Source: Haemonchus contortus
Taxonomy: Eukaryota > Nematoda > Chromadorea > Rhabditida > Trichostrongylidae
Reading direction: 5' to 3'
DNA length: 64,000 nucleotides
Assembly (NCBI GenBank): GCA_000469685.2
Contig: LS997563.1
Location: 15,489,940 to 15,553,939, forward strand
Shown: positions 23,601 through 35,158 of the stretch, one piece after another
Position numbering within the stretch: position 1 is the first letter of the stretch
Layout: every line of letters begins with the position of its first letter
Program-made: the position numbers and the translations under genes
Notes under the pieces: model-generated
The model's database searches: none
What the model was told of the DNA's origin: nothing
Seen by the model: only the letters and a program-made list of their open reading frames with translations

Positions 23601-26600
23601 GTCGTGTTGGGTTCGGCCTTATTGTGGTGGAAGGTGATTCGAACTTGCTCCTCGAATGTTCAGTCAACAGGAGCAACTTCTCTGCTTAAAGTCTTCGTAC
23701 AACTTTCTTTTCATCTCCGATGATGAGCTTATGGTAAGTTGAGTCTCTGTGTGGAGAGGAAAAAGTGCCATGGCGACCTTTCTTGAGTCCCATTGTTGAC
23801 TTTCTTAACCTTTCCAATCTTATTCAGCCTTCGTGCACTAAAGGTTTAGTGGAAGCCGTGTTCGCCTACTCTCTGGCGGGAGGTATGGGTCCACCTCAGG
23901 TTGAGTGGTGTAGTGGCAAGTGGCGCGTTCTCGCACACACATGGTGACGGGTTCGAGTTCCTTAACCCTTTGACGACCATGACACCCGCCGGCGGGTGCC
24001 ACTATGACCGGCGCATGGGACCATGGCACCCAATGTTGGGTGCCACCACGTTTTTTTCTTTATTTGCACATTTGAAACTTACTTGATATTTTCATTATTG
24101 ATAACTAACTTCATGGTAATTATATTCAACATGGTCCACATTATTGCTTTATTAGAGCTTATTTATTACAAACGTATATATACAACGGGGTATCACTGAA
24201 GAAAAATCTAGGTATTTGCGCAAGATTTTTGTTCATCCTAGAAACATTGCAGACAGTAAAAGCCGTAAAAACTGTTGCAGTGTGTTTTCACTTTCTTAAC
24301 AGGCGCACTAGCAAAGCATAATTTGATACTAAATAATCTTAATGTAATACACATTTTTGCTGGGAACATTATTTCCAGAATTTGTCACACATTGCTTCCG
24401 AACTCCATTTTCAAGCCTTACTTAATTATAATGGATGAAATAATATTTTGATACTTCCATTTCGAGCGAAATATTGCTAAACTTATGGAGTCGGTGAAAG
24501 GAGTTACCCCTGGGACCATGGCACCCACCGGTGGGTGCCAGTCGCGCACGAAAGGAAAGGGGCGTGGTCCCATGTGCGCGTCACGTCGTAATCGGCATTG
24601 TCGTCAAAGGGTTAACCATACTCGTCTGTGAGTGTTGAAGCGCTGGCTTGTTCATCAGCTGACCACCACTTGTCATTGTATAGGCCACATACGCATTCAC
24701 TACGCCATTGCGATTCTGAATGGAAGTCGAATGCGGAGGGGCATCCTTCAGATGTCACTAATCAACGTCTAACGACATGTAAACCGTCTATCGCGACACC
24801 TACGCATTGCAGCAAAGACGGGGTTATAAAAGAAGAACTTCATGGGAGTAATGTGGGAACTCCCCATTTAGCATGCAAGAAATCTGCTAAGTCTGACTTT
24901 TAAATCGTTGCCTCCTTATCTCATTTCAGTCAACTTCGCTTTGGCCGCATTTATATATCTAGTCATACACAAATGAGTCTACGACGACGGGACTTTTAAC
25001 TCCTGTTCCCGTTCAGTTAGAGCGTTACAAATTTGGCAGAAGTACAGGCGGTAGGCGAGCAAGTGACGGCAAGTGGTAGGGCCCTTCTCCGCCAGCGGGG
25101 GTACGGCTTTGCAAAATAAGTGCTTCACCGGAAACTCATAATTTCTGTTCACGTATCCCTGGAGAGTTCAAATTTGACAGGATTGGAAGCAGCAGGATGA
25201 GACACGATGGGGGTAGGACTGCACTTCGTCTACAAGAAGCAGGGCTTGTGAGAAAATGGTTGACTTGCACCTGGAATATACAAAGTTTGGAGGGTAGAGG
25301 CGGTAGGATGGGAACAGTGGCGGCAGATGAAAGGCAGACTCCGCCTTTCGAGGGTGGGGCGTGTGTGAAGATTGTTAATTCGGACCTGGACGTTCAAACT
25401 GGACACCAGTGGTAGTTAGTGATAAGTGTTGGACTGGACTCCCGTCTTTGACCATTTCACTGAACACGCGGGACTTGTGCCGGACTTCGCGCAAGGCGGA
25501 CAGGACGCGCACGAAGCGTGTCGGTGTGCGTTTGCGTGTATGTTTCGCTGTGAATCAGTAGCTTCTGTTTTTTGGACGAGAGCTTTCTAATTTGGGGAAA
25601 TGCAGGCGGATTAACTCAAATACAGGGATGGGAGAGTACTGCGTCAGCCGTGCGATCCGACATATACACGGCCACTCGATGGATGGCGAATTGTTTTCAT
25701 GACAGTGTTTAAGAGTTAGCGAAATTCGACTTTCATCCACTGATAGTCCAAATAATCAACAAGGAAAAATTGTTTTACTTATAATCGTTGATAACTTCTA
25801 CTTAGTTGACCCTTCCTAGCTTGATTAACAACCTTTAGAGATATGGTAGGTATCCATGGCATAAAGCGGAGTCTTCTTCCAATTATTCCCTATGAATCAA
25901 AGAGAACCAGGAACTCTCATCAGATGAATTTCGCTCTTCATTACGATAGATTGGGCTTGCGAGCGATCTTAGAAAACGAAATGTCAGGAAAATCACGCAC
26001 GGAAATGATGTTAAAATCAGAACGAACACAAAAATTCAAAAATGATAGTAAAAATGACGTGCAAAAAGAAAGTGGCCTCAATCGTCTTATGATGAATTTG
26101 CAAAAGAGCCTGAAAGTCTTGAAGTTCAAACATGGTTGTCTTTGAAAATTGTTTGCATGGAACAAAATGTGAGGTAATTTCAGGTAGACAAGGAACTTAA
26201 GGAGAACTCCAAGCTATCTCTTTGTCGAAACGCTCTCCTGAACAGGGCGCAGGAAACCTTCGTGAACAAGACTTGGGAAGAGGAACGTAATGTGAAGGTA
26301 TACTCTTAGATTCGCTCTTTCAGATGCTTAGTTAGTGCTATGTTATTTTTCAATGAGTTTCCTATTTTATTTAATTCAAAGATATCTACTAGATCTGTTT
26401 GTGGATTTCTGTGTTAGTATAAGCACCGTAGTCTCGGAAAATTCTATGACCCACTTTACAGGCAAATTTTTTAGTTCTCTAAGCCGGGATCCCATACTGT
26501 TTTGAACATGTGACAAGATTATTCCATCTTTAGAAATTTCCCGTCGAATCGTATGACCCGCCTTTCATTGTGCTTGCATTTCCCAAATAACCAGGTGACA

Positions 26601-29600
26601 GAAGAGTTTTGTTAGACTAGGCCCTGGATTAAATACTTTATTGAGTAAAAATTCATGATAAGTCAGCTCTCATGTTTCCGATAATTAAGAAGCCCAGTTC
26701 AAGATAACAGTGGCTTCAGAGGTTCCCTCCTAGGATGAACCGGTCGGGTCGAAAATTGTCTAGCTAGGGCGTAACGCGAGCTCCCTAGCGGGCAGTTCCT
26801 TAACAGGCTTGGTCGACAACCATCACCCACCTCCCTTTCCCCTCCCTACATTAAGAGGACACTAGTAGGGAGTAACGATAAGGAATAATATTAAGGCTGC
26901 AGCAGCCCAAAATCTGGACTGCTTCCATACATTCGACTCTTGGCATAGTGGAAAGCAATTTTGAGCTTTTTTTTGCTCATCTTTGCCAGTTCTTCACGCA
27001 ACTGAACACGACTGAATCTCGTGCAAGTACCTATTCCGTGCAGCTTTCTTGTCATGATCTCGTCAACCCTTTTCTGAAAGCTTACATAATATTTCCTAAA
27101 ACATTCCGGCTTTTGCTCTTTCTTCATCACCTTCGCTCTAATCTGCTCCACCACTTCCATTATTTCACTTAATCTAGGTGCCTTGAAATTTTCCCGAACT
27201 GTGCCTTTGAAAAGTAATTCCGTGGTCCCAAGTTGCCTGAGTAGAGTTCATTATGCTGTGACTTACAGAGCATCTTCCTTATTACTCAGGAGGTTGACCG
27301 TTCAGCTTTATTCGCGCGTCGAAAGCTAAAGCGAATGATATTTCCACTAGTTTCTTGTAATCATGTGTGGAGCATTCACCATTAGGGTGGGTCGAGGGGA
27401 CTGCCCGCGCAGGAGTTTAGAAATTGTTTTAGTGTAGCCATAGGAACACAAAATATCATAATAGACAAAGTTATTGTTTCAACTTCACCGTATATTGTAA
27501 GGTTGCGAGATCGACCATGAAGTAAAGCAGGAAATATATATATTTCAAGAAATACGAGGATTCGTTGGACGAGTTGATAGGTCCCCATTAGTTCATTTTT
27601 AGGTCAAAGCAATAGAAGAAGAAGAAGATCCCAAGAAAAAACTGCAAATGCAGCTTGATTTACAAGAAGCGGACAACAAGTTCCGTCGGCGGAAGTTCGG
27701 AAATATCACGTAGGTTTAGTAGTGTAATTTCCAAGTGAACTTTGTCTGATATTGTACGGCTAACAGATTTCAAGCTACAGCCCAATGTAGCCACTTTGAA
27801 TATATCGTGAAGTTTGTTTAGCTTTATTGGACAATTGTATCGGCAGTCGCTACTCTCGACAAAGATCGTGCAATGGTGTCTGTTCGACCTTATTAAACAT
27901 ACTCATCGAAATCCTGAAACTGGAAAGCTCCCTGAGCCACCATTCGATGAGGTACGATTATCATCCTCATTCTACCTTTACTAATACACTTCCTGAAACT
28001 AATAAAATGAGTGGATTATGGATGTACTATTAAGGAGTCGTTGCAATGCGCTATACAATTGATAGAAAGCCTGGGTAAACAGCTGGATGTGTCTTCTCCT
28101 GATTTCAATGGAAAGGAGTATCTCGATCAAACATTGCATCATTTGGAGTGCATATCGAGTATGACAAGTAACAAGATAAGGTGCACCGTTATATCCTCTT
28201 GTAAATTCGAAATTCCTGATCACTTAGTGAACTGTATGGATTTGATTATATATACAGGTTTATGATAATGAATGTGGTTGAACTCCGCCAGAGTCGGTGG
28301 ATTCCACGAAAAGGAGCCGATCAAGGCCCGAAAAAGCTGGCTGAGATACACAACGAGATCAAGCGTGAACAAATGGAAAACCAAATTCAAAGAGATCAGG
28401 TTCGATTTATTTACGTTCCTTTGAGTTCTTTACAGTACATGGGAATCTCCCATACCGTTTCTCCATTCACTTCCCCTGCCCAAGCTGGAAGAACTTTTAC
28501 TTGTCCTTGCGAAATGCTAGAATTTCTTGTTCCTTTTTTTGAGAACTGAATCGGTTTACTTAGGCAAAACCTTCAGGACAAAATGTTATTTCACTCCTGA
28601 ATACTTTCAGTTTTGTAGTCTTAATAATTCAGTTGGTAACTTGAATTTGAGCTTACCGTATCGTATGAAGTCATCAGCTTGTCTATTCCTAATACTCTTC
28701 GAAGACAAAATATCATAATAGGTAAAGTCATTGTCTGTATCTTCGAAGAGTAAAAGCAGCAGCATTGTTGTGCTCGCGTATAGGTTTTGTTACTACCAGG
28801 CGGCCACGCACGCTATTGCGTGCGCTCGGGGCTCTAGCCATGAGGGAAGGAGCCACGTGAGCTTCTGATTTTCATTATAGACTTTATCATCTGAGCCTCT
28901 TCCAGGACACTTCCGTAGCGGCCATCTCTTTCTAGGATGTGAAATGGGGCTGTGTGTGGCCATGAAGAGTACACCGATGTATCCAAATCAAATACCTATG
29001 CAGTCCATGTAGTCGTAGAAACCCTGTGTAGTTTGGACTGTGTGTGGCCATGAACACTAACTTTGAAAGGAAAGCCCCTTTGGGCAGTTGTAGGGATTTA
29101 GACGTCTTCACATTCACATTTACACGCATTTGCTCTTGGGTAGAAGGGACTACTGTGTGTGGAATCATGGATACTAACTTTCAGAAAATTTACACCCTAA
29201 TTTTTGAAAGAGTTTAATGGTATCTCCTAATTGTACACCTATGTAGTCAGGGTTAGTGGGAAGGAAAGATGGATAAATTTTTTGATCTCAGCCCCCCTCC
29301 CCTCTTTGCAAACCCCATTCACTTCAAGCTTCGAATCACATTACTTTTATTACCTCCAGACACCTTTTGCCCGCGTTCTAAAACGCATCTGAAAAGACTT
29401 AATAATTTTGATGTAAGCCCCGCTCACTTGTGCCGATCCCGCCCACTTGCGCCTTCTGGCCACATTTGTTCTTTTACGCCATATTTCTGAATAGAGTTAT
29501 AAATTTTTAATCTAAGCCCCGCCCACTTCAGTGCCAACCCCCCTACTTCTGGGGTTTGACCACGTTTGTTCTTTTACACCTTAATACCTTTTTGCCGCAT

Positions 29601-32600
29601 CCCAGAACGTTTCTGAATAGGGTTATAAATTTTCTATCTAAGCCCCGCCCACTTTAGTGCCAGCCCCGCCCACTTCTGGGATTTGACCACATTTGTTCTT
29701 TTACACCTTAATACCTTTTTGCCACATCCCAGAACGTTTCTGAATAGAGTTATAAATTTTTGATCTAAGCCCCGCCCACTTTGGTGCCAACCCCGCCCAC
29801 TTCGAGAATTTGACCACATTTGTTCCATTACCTCCAATCACTTTTTTCCCGCATTCTAGAACGTTTCCGAACGAAGTTACATCAATTTTTGAAAAGTAGC
29901 TTTCACCTCAACGTACGCCCCGCCCCTCGTGGGCGGGGCTTCGCTGTACTTACGCATGCCCAGCGCGCATAAGGCCTTGCTCACTCTTTTTATTTTTTTC
30001 CTGGCCTCGACGCCTTCGTCGAATCGAGTTATGAATCTCTGTGGAAAGTACCGCCCACTGCGAGAACGCTCCGCCCACCGCCGATAAATTTCCTTTATTT
30101 TAATTTTTGACCCATCCCTCACCTTTGCACATTTTTTCCGGTGTCTGGAATGTTATGAGACCGAATTGGAAGAATTCGCCGATGACCCCGCCCAGTTCCT
30201 GCGCACGCCCCGCCCCTTGGGGGCGGAGCTCCGCTGAGCTCACGTGTGCTCTGTTGGTCCTGCCCTATGCTCGACCCATTCCAAACTTGACCCGATCTCT
30301 ACAGTTGCTTCGTCAGATGATACTGAAATTTGCGACGACAAACAGACAAACAGACAAACAAACAGACAAACATACAGACACACCAAGGATGCGGTTTATA
30401 TATAGTATAAGGATATTTGATGCCGTTCACTCCACAGGATTACACTACCTTCAATTCACTACACATGGATTCGGAAAACATGATTCACTCAATCCATTTT
30501 AGTTTGAACCTTGTATCTTTATTTGGCATTTCCTCATTTTCAGTACGACCGCAAATTGCGAACAGGTGGAAGTACATCTCAGCATGGTCGTAATCCTCCA
30601 CCACCAAGAAACTCACTTGACAACAGATTTGGTCCTAAAGGTGGTGACAGGCGATCGATTGCTGCATCTAAAGCGAAACAGACACCATCTAGTGTGCAGC
30701 CAAAGAGCGTCAGCTTGTTGCTAAAGGTCAACCCTATTTTCTTCAATATGGAAGCATGATCTTATCTTTACTGTTTAGGGCGACAACTCATTAGGAGGAT
30801 CAAATAGAAAAACATGGCATCAAGGATCTGGAGGTGGTGGGAACAACTCAACAGTGGAAGCAGCGAAAGTTGGTTGGCAAAAACCAGGGCGTGACGAGAT
30901 TCCACGAAAGGTCGGTGTTCAGTATAGTTGTCCTCACGGCAAAGCGATTCCAAACTTCTGAAAGTTGGGCCGATTCCAAGCCTTTATCATGTGTTTTGAT
31001 CTGAACTGGTTTGAGCCGGTATTAACTGGTCTAACTAGATGATTTCTAGAATTCTTCTGTTGATGAGCGAGCAACAACTTTAGCTACCACCAAGTCAGGC
31101 AGTATTGGGAAACCCGATACAACACCGGTAATTGTTTGTCTTCTTGTAACAGAAAGCCATGCTCTTGAATTACCAATAGAAAAGTTTTTTGTGCTCAATC
31201 AATTACCATCACTGCTCCACTTTTTGCGTTTTTTCTTCACATAGTCTTGCATGAATCAAGATATATATTTATGAAGGAACCTGACTCGGAAGAGTTGAAG
31301 GCCATGCGTGAGGATTTGTATAAGAAAATTGGCAAAGAAGTGGCTGCTATACTCGAAACCTACGACGAAGGCGACATGAAATTGGAAGAAGTTAGTTGTA
31401 GTTTCAATGGTACCTTTTCCGATTCACACGAAATTCTCTTTTCAGTGTGTAAATGACATTTTCAAAATGGTTAACGCAGAACAATATGGGCATCCTAGTG
31501 TTAATGAAGTATTTTCACGTTTTACAGAATACGCTGTAGAGAAGGTACAATGGCTAGAAATTGTATGTACTTGTGAAAAAAATGTATGCTAGTTTTTAGG
31601 TTCGCAAACCCCTTCTCCCCAAGCTTGGTCACATGCTCTGTCTGGCCTTGCAAAATTCCGAACATAGATCGGAAGCTCTGGCTGGGTTTGTGTGCTTTCG
31701 CCTGATAATGCGTGCGATTGGCTTGCGTTTATAAGAATTGTATATTTAGAATGGCAAAGTATTGCTCACTAGCAGTTGAATGTGAGATGTGGATGGACAT
31801 TCCCGATATATGGAGCAAGCTTGCCGAGGTTCCATTCGATCTATGATATCTTGTCATGACATATGCTATAACAATTTGCTGATTCTGTTTTCAGTTATTG
31901 GTAAATGCTGTCTACTGCGATCCGAATGTAATAACTGGTGTACGACCGTCTTTCAAAGACTTCACGAACGTGTTTATAGAAGCCTCCAAGGACGAACGAA
32001 AAGATAAACCCTACGAATTGCTGGTTGTATCACTCAAACGCATGGTATGTGATGAATTCCACGTTATGTTTTGGACAAAACTCACAATTTTATGCTGCGC
32101 TAGAAAGCGGTTTAATAGGAGTGCTGAATGGCTAGCATTATCATCTTCGCCCAAAATATTTATTGTACGCCAATTTCAACGTACAACGTGACCGTTTATA
32201 TCAGACCCAGTTTCCCAATTTTTTCCCAAGTTTGTAGGAAGGGATAAAATTTATACGCGTCACATGTGAATGAAAGGGAAGTCAAGTGGCGACAGCATTG
32301 TCTCCTATGACAACAGGCGACAGCATTGTCTTTCGAGTATGTGGTTTACCTGCTAATATACTTATTTCTTTTAAAGATAAAACCAAATTCTAGCGTCATG
32401 CGCGTCTAGTGTTCCCTAGACAGCATTGGTGGAAGTAGTATTATTCATTAAATCGTCATGTCAAAATACGCTCCGCTTGTTTTGCTTTCAAAAAGGAGTG
32501 ACCGAATGGAGTTCCGAAGTTATTTGTTTATTTGAGGAACTGCACAAATTGTTCTTTTAAGAAACCTCTCTGGCGATGGTTTGCTGATTCGAAGTTTTGA

Positions 32601-32847
32601 ATTTCGTGTGTTAGATTTCATGAAGTCAGTGTTATTGTTCTACTTTTCAACGAGGGAATGCTTTCAGGCTGAAATGAATGCAAAAGTAGATTCTCAAGAT
32701 CATGCCACAATGTCTTCTTTCGTATATTCCGAAGAGCTACCATTTCTACAAGACATTGATAAGGAGCGATTGGAAAATGCATTGCGGGCGTGTCGACCCG
32801 ATGTGCCTGGATTTGACGACCTATACGCGGTGTTGCATCATCATTAA
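14654..32847 (+). CDS. ifg-1: eukaryotic translation initiation factor 4G (28 exons)
   Basis: eIF4G is the scaffold of eIF4F, bridging cap-binding eIF4E, helicase eIF4A, PABP and eIF3 in the cytoplasm. Exons: 14636(ATG 14654)-14799, 14876-14970, 15166-15244, 15998-16091, 16152-16308, 18080-18211, 18267-18580, 18757-18875, 20536-20689, 20764-20904, 20960-21121, 21647-21835, 21904-22020, 22122-22199, 26184-26297, 27603-27709, 27822-27951, 28035-28180, 28258-28399, 30544-30726, 30779-30910, 31050-31127, 31277-31390, 31446-31544, 31600-31685, 31750-31828, 31895-32044, 32668-32847. All phases join, giving 1238 codons, near the length of worm IFG-1. The N-terminus is Gln/Pro/Gly-rich; an NILTIQDPN stretch resembles the segment near the PABP site; YGRAFLY fits the eIF4E-binding YxxxxL-phi motif. 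MIF4G spans exons 13-19 (VRSLMNKITP, FDKAVEEPKF, RKFGNIT, FIGQLYR, RWIPRKGADQGPK); MA3 spans exons 23-27 (DIPDIWSKLAELL). Uncertain: the true start, the exon-10 acceptor (20749 possible), and exons 18 and 23, which need AAG acceptors. Confidence 0.93.
16309..18079. other. eIF4G intron, 1.8 kb
   Basis: No gene is supported inside it. The 186-codon frame at 17051-17611 is Ser/Phe/Leu-rich and without a recognisable domain. Confidence 0.6.
18876..20535. other. eIF4G intron, 1.7 kb
   Basis: No gene or repeat could be supported in this intron. Confidence 0.6.
23050..23530 (+). pseudogene. decayed Tc1/mariner-type transposase remnant in an eIF4G intron
   Basis: Broken frames spell a transposase C-terminal half: first LVFVSTAAKIDK..LKEILMGALKPP near 23085-23160, then EEWPFCSPDPDPYDF at 23244-23288. 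The second is the SPDLNPxDY/F signature around the third catalytic residue of Tc1/mariner-superfamily enzymes. An in-frame stop and at least one shift separate the blocks. The sequence lies in the 4-kb intron 22200-26183, in the sense orientation of eIF4G. Family membership rests on the motif pattern; exact clade unknown. Confidence 0.65.
23895..23965 (+). repeat. tRNA-like head (SINE fragment) used as a piggyBac target
   Basis: GTGGTGTAGTGGCAAGTGG resembles an A box, and GGGTTCGAGTTCC about 40 bases on fits a B box. The sequence then runs directly into the TTAA of the element at 23966. It is probably a SINE or tRNA pseudogene, because no full cloverleaf can be closed. Confidence 0.45.
23966..24611. 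mobile_element. piggyBac-like non-autonomous element (MITE), TTAA target
   Basis: It is bounded by TTAA on both sides (23962-23965 and 24612-24615). The termini are perfect inverted repeats, CCCTTTGACGAC at the left and GTCGTCAAAGGG at the right. TTAA duplication with CCCT-starting ends is diagnostic of the piggyBac superfamily. Subterminal palindromes CACCCGCCGGCGGGTGCC, GGCACCCAATGTTGGGTGCC and GGCACCCACCGGTGGGTGCC add secondary structure. At 646 bp with no transposase frame, it is non-autonomous. It lies inside an eIF4G intron. Confidence 0.9.
26891..27160 (-). CDS. possible 89-codon antisense frame in an eIF4G intron, unknown
   Basis: I do not recognise this frame. It is Lys/Arg/Glu-rich, starts MEVVEQIRAK, and lacks the low-complexity look of chance frames nearby. 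It lies wholly within the intron 26298-27602 on the opposite strand. It could be a small nested gene, a fragment of a processed copy, or chance; no splice sites or partner exons were established. Confidence 0.25.
   Translation of the reverse strand: MEVVEQIRAKVMKKEQKPECFRKYYVSFQKRVDEIMTRKLHGIGTCTRFSRVQLREELAKMSKKKLKIAFHYAKSRMYGSSPDFGLLQP
27410..27590. repeat. short repeat sharing AAAATATCATAATAG with 28683-28755
   Basis: ACAAAATATCATAATAGACAAAGTTATTGT here and ACAAAATATCATAATAGGTAAAGTCATTGT at about 28706 are near-identical. The second copy is flanked by inverted ACTCTTCGAAGA/TCTTCGAAGAGT. Both sit in eIF4G introns and probably belong to one small MITE family. Confidence 0.5.
29280..30385. 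repeat. GC-rich tandem array and tail in an eIF4G intron
   Basis: Units of about 100-127 bp begin near 29287, 29415, 29515, 29639 and 29766. They share TAAGCCCCGCCCACTT, GCCAACCCCGCCCACTTC, TTTGACCACATTTGTTC and CAGAACGTTTCTGAATAGAG blocks. Beyond 29900 come GC palindromes (GCCCCGCCC..GGGCGGGGC) and then an ACAGACAAACAGACAAAC microsatellite at about 30341-30382. A related but less regular region lies at 38990-39530, also ending in an (AC)n tract. A short tandem tail fits a retroposed (SINE or RTE-type) 3' end, but this is inference. Confidence 0.7.
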
Positions 32848-35158
32848 CAATTATAATTACTCGGTTCCTCAAATAGTGTATTCAAAAAGTTTCCTTTCTC
32901 AGTTTTATGCTGGTTTTGCATGTCTTCGCTGCAGCGGCACCATTGTGATTGAACACGGGTATCATTCATTCACGTTTCTCTTGTCATTTCACCCGTTGGA
33001 ATTTCCCTTGTTGCCTGCTGGTTGCTTTTCGTGCGCATTTTCGCTCATAATTCTGTCTTGTAGTACGAGAACATTGCATTGCAACTTTTTCATATCTTAA
33101 CTATCTTATTCCTAGAACTGTCTCGTTTAAAGACTAATATATTCCGTTGCCAAAATTATACTTCTTAAAGGACTTTGGTTCGCCGTACGGCAGGTGTTTC
33201 GCTAGTCAACTCCGTCTAGGCCCGTCGCGGTCGTTTATCGCATTAAGTCACATGCATTATTCTTGAATGATTTGCTCCCCTAAAATGTTTCACTTGATCA
33301 CTCACTCAACGTTCTTCCACAATCGAAAGTTCACATATATTACCCACAACCGCTTCATCGTTGTTGCTAATTTTGCTGGGGTATCTATATATCTGACGCT
33401 GTCGTGCTTGTATTGCATATGCTCCTCAATACATTTTCGCTCCAATTAGAGAATCTAGAATTCTATACAACTGTTATCATAATTATAATTAAAACTTTAT
33501 TTGTTTGTTCGTTCCTTTGTTGTTTGAATCCTCCTGTGCTTTTGCTGCTTTTTGTGTTTCGCCTCATTTTTTTTTTCCGGTTTGTGGTCGGAATGCGACT
33601 TCTTAAGGCACGGGATGTCGAATAGCAGAAGGACCATCGATCATTTGGGTAGCACAGTAATGAAATCGATCTATAGCCTATGTATGTTTTGACTTCTATT
33701 CGTTACAACCAATCCTTTCAAAGAGAAATGCTCTGTTATTGTTGACTAGGTATGCAATTATTCATTACGTCATCCTGTAGCTCTTACATATTGAGTGTGG
33801 TAATTTTCGATGGGTCCTTTCTCCTGTTTTCATATTTTCTATTCATCGATTTATTGTCTTTTAATTAATAGATGGCTGTTCGTTTTATTCGAGTTTTCTT
33901 CTACAGATGCCTTGAGCTGGCGTTGACGGGTTGGCGGCGTCCGTCAACGCCTGCTACCTTTAACATTTCAAATCTTGTCAAGTGGTGGCGTTGTCATAAT
34001 AACGAAATAATGAATCCGAGCAGAACAATCTACTCGGTTCTTTTCACAAGTCGCGAGAAGTTCTTCACCGCCATCGCTAGCATTTTTGTTGCAAGGTAGT
34101 TGCAAATTTTAACACCCAACGCGTTCCGTTTACTAACAAGTACTGTTTGTCGTTAGTGTAGAAATGACATAAAAATTTGGCACATTTTCCTTGCTACCTT
34201 GTAAGGTACAATTGGTTTCATATGGGTGGTTCATTGATGGATACCGTCCAGGCGAAGGGATCTTTGCGGAAATCCTTATATGTGTTGTCACCCATATAGG
34301 TTTGGAAGTGAAAAGAAATGCTGGCAATGGCCACATATTCTGCAGAATAGAAGTCGTCAGGAGAATCATGTGCACAAGAATAATATCCGACGAGTAGCAG
34401 CTTGAGTGAAGTGTGATCCTCTCCTCATTTTTATTAAACTTCTTTTTGCTTTCAAACTATTAAATCAGTCGCTACTCCAGGCTTTGTTACAGTGTTGGTG
34501 ATGGGAGAGGAGCCTTAGTGACTAATGCGATTATGGGAGTGTGCAAAACACGTCATTGAGTCGGTCTGCAAAATCGGTTGCGTTGACTGCTGCCTTCGTA
34601 TCGTCAATCTCAGCACGGAAAAATAAACATCTGGACATTGCGACCTCCTTTTCATGATGCAAGATTAGAGAGGTAGTGTGAACTAATGGCTCAAGTTGTG
34701 ATAGGTTCCTTCCGACATCTTGATAGTGATGCTTCGGTGGCAATCTGTCTTTTGGCATTCGTTCAGATCCTTCGTCGCCACTTCAGCCCTCTCGACGGGT
34801 GTGGTGTAGTAGGAACGAAATTGTCGCGTTGCGGCGAGAGAGACGTCGCACGCGAAGGAATGTAGTATTGGTAAATAGAATGCGGCTAGAATCATGCCAT
34901 AAGTAATAATCTCATAGCGACTGAGCTGTATGAAGAAGGCTAAAACTGTTATAACGAGGGCATTTGGTCCGCGACAGCCGCGTGCAGCAAATCGATTACC
35001 CAAAATCGTTCCTAACGCCCGTCCTCCCCCCCCCCCTTCTCGACTCGTGAATCGAGAGCCAAGATGTTTGCATTGTTGCCTAGGTGCGATAGGCTTTTGA
35101 CAAGTTTGGAAGTTCCTCTTCTCTTTTCAACGCCTGGTACAGCGGTTGTGAAATACTA
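32848..35158. other. downstream of eIF4G; gene-free
   Basis: The first part is probably the eIF4G 3' UTR, which is T-rich. No canonical AATAAA was fixed. The other open frames (33872-34099, 34683-35003 minus) show no domain. A C-run (11-12 C) lies near 35025. Confidence 0.5.

Noticed and set aside
25843..26145. 100-codon frame just before an eIF4G exon
   Set aside because: Could be an extra exon, but the exons on either side already join in phase and match the MIF4G pattern without it.
30341..30382. CRISPR-like or telomeric repeat array
   Set aside because: Simple ACAGACAAAC microsatellite without spacers and without TTAGGC units.
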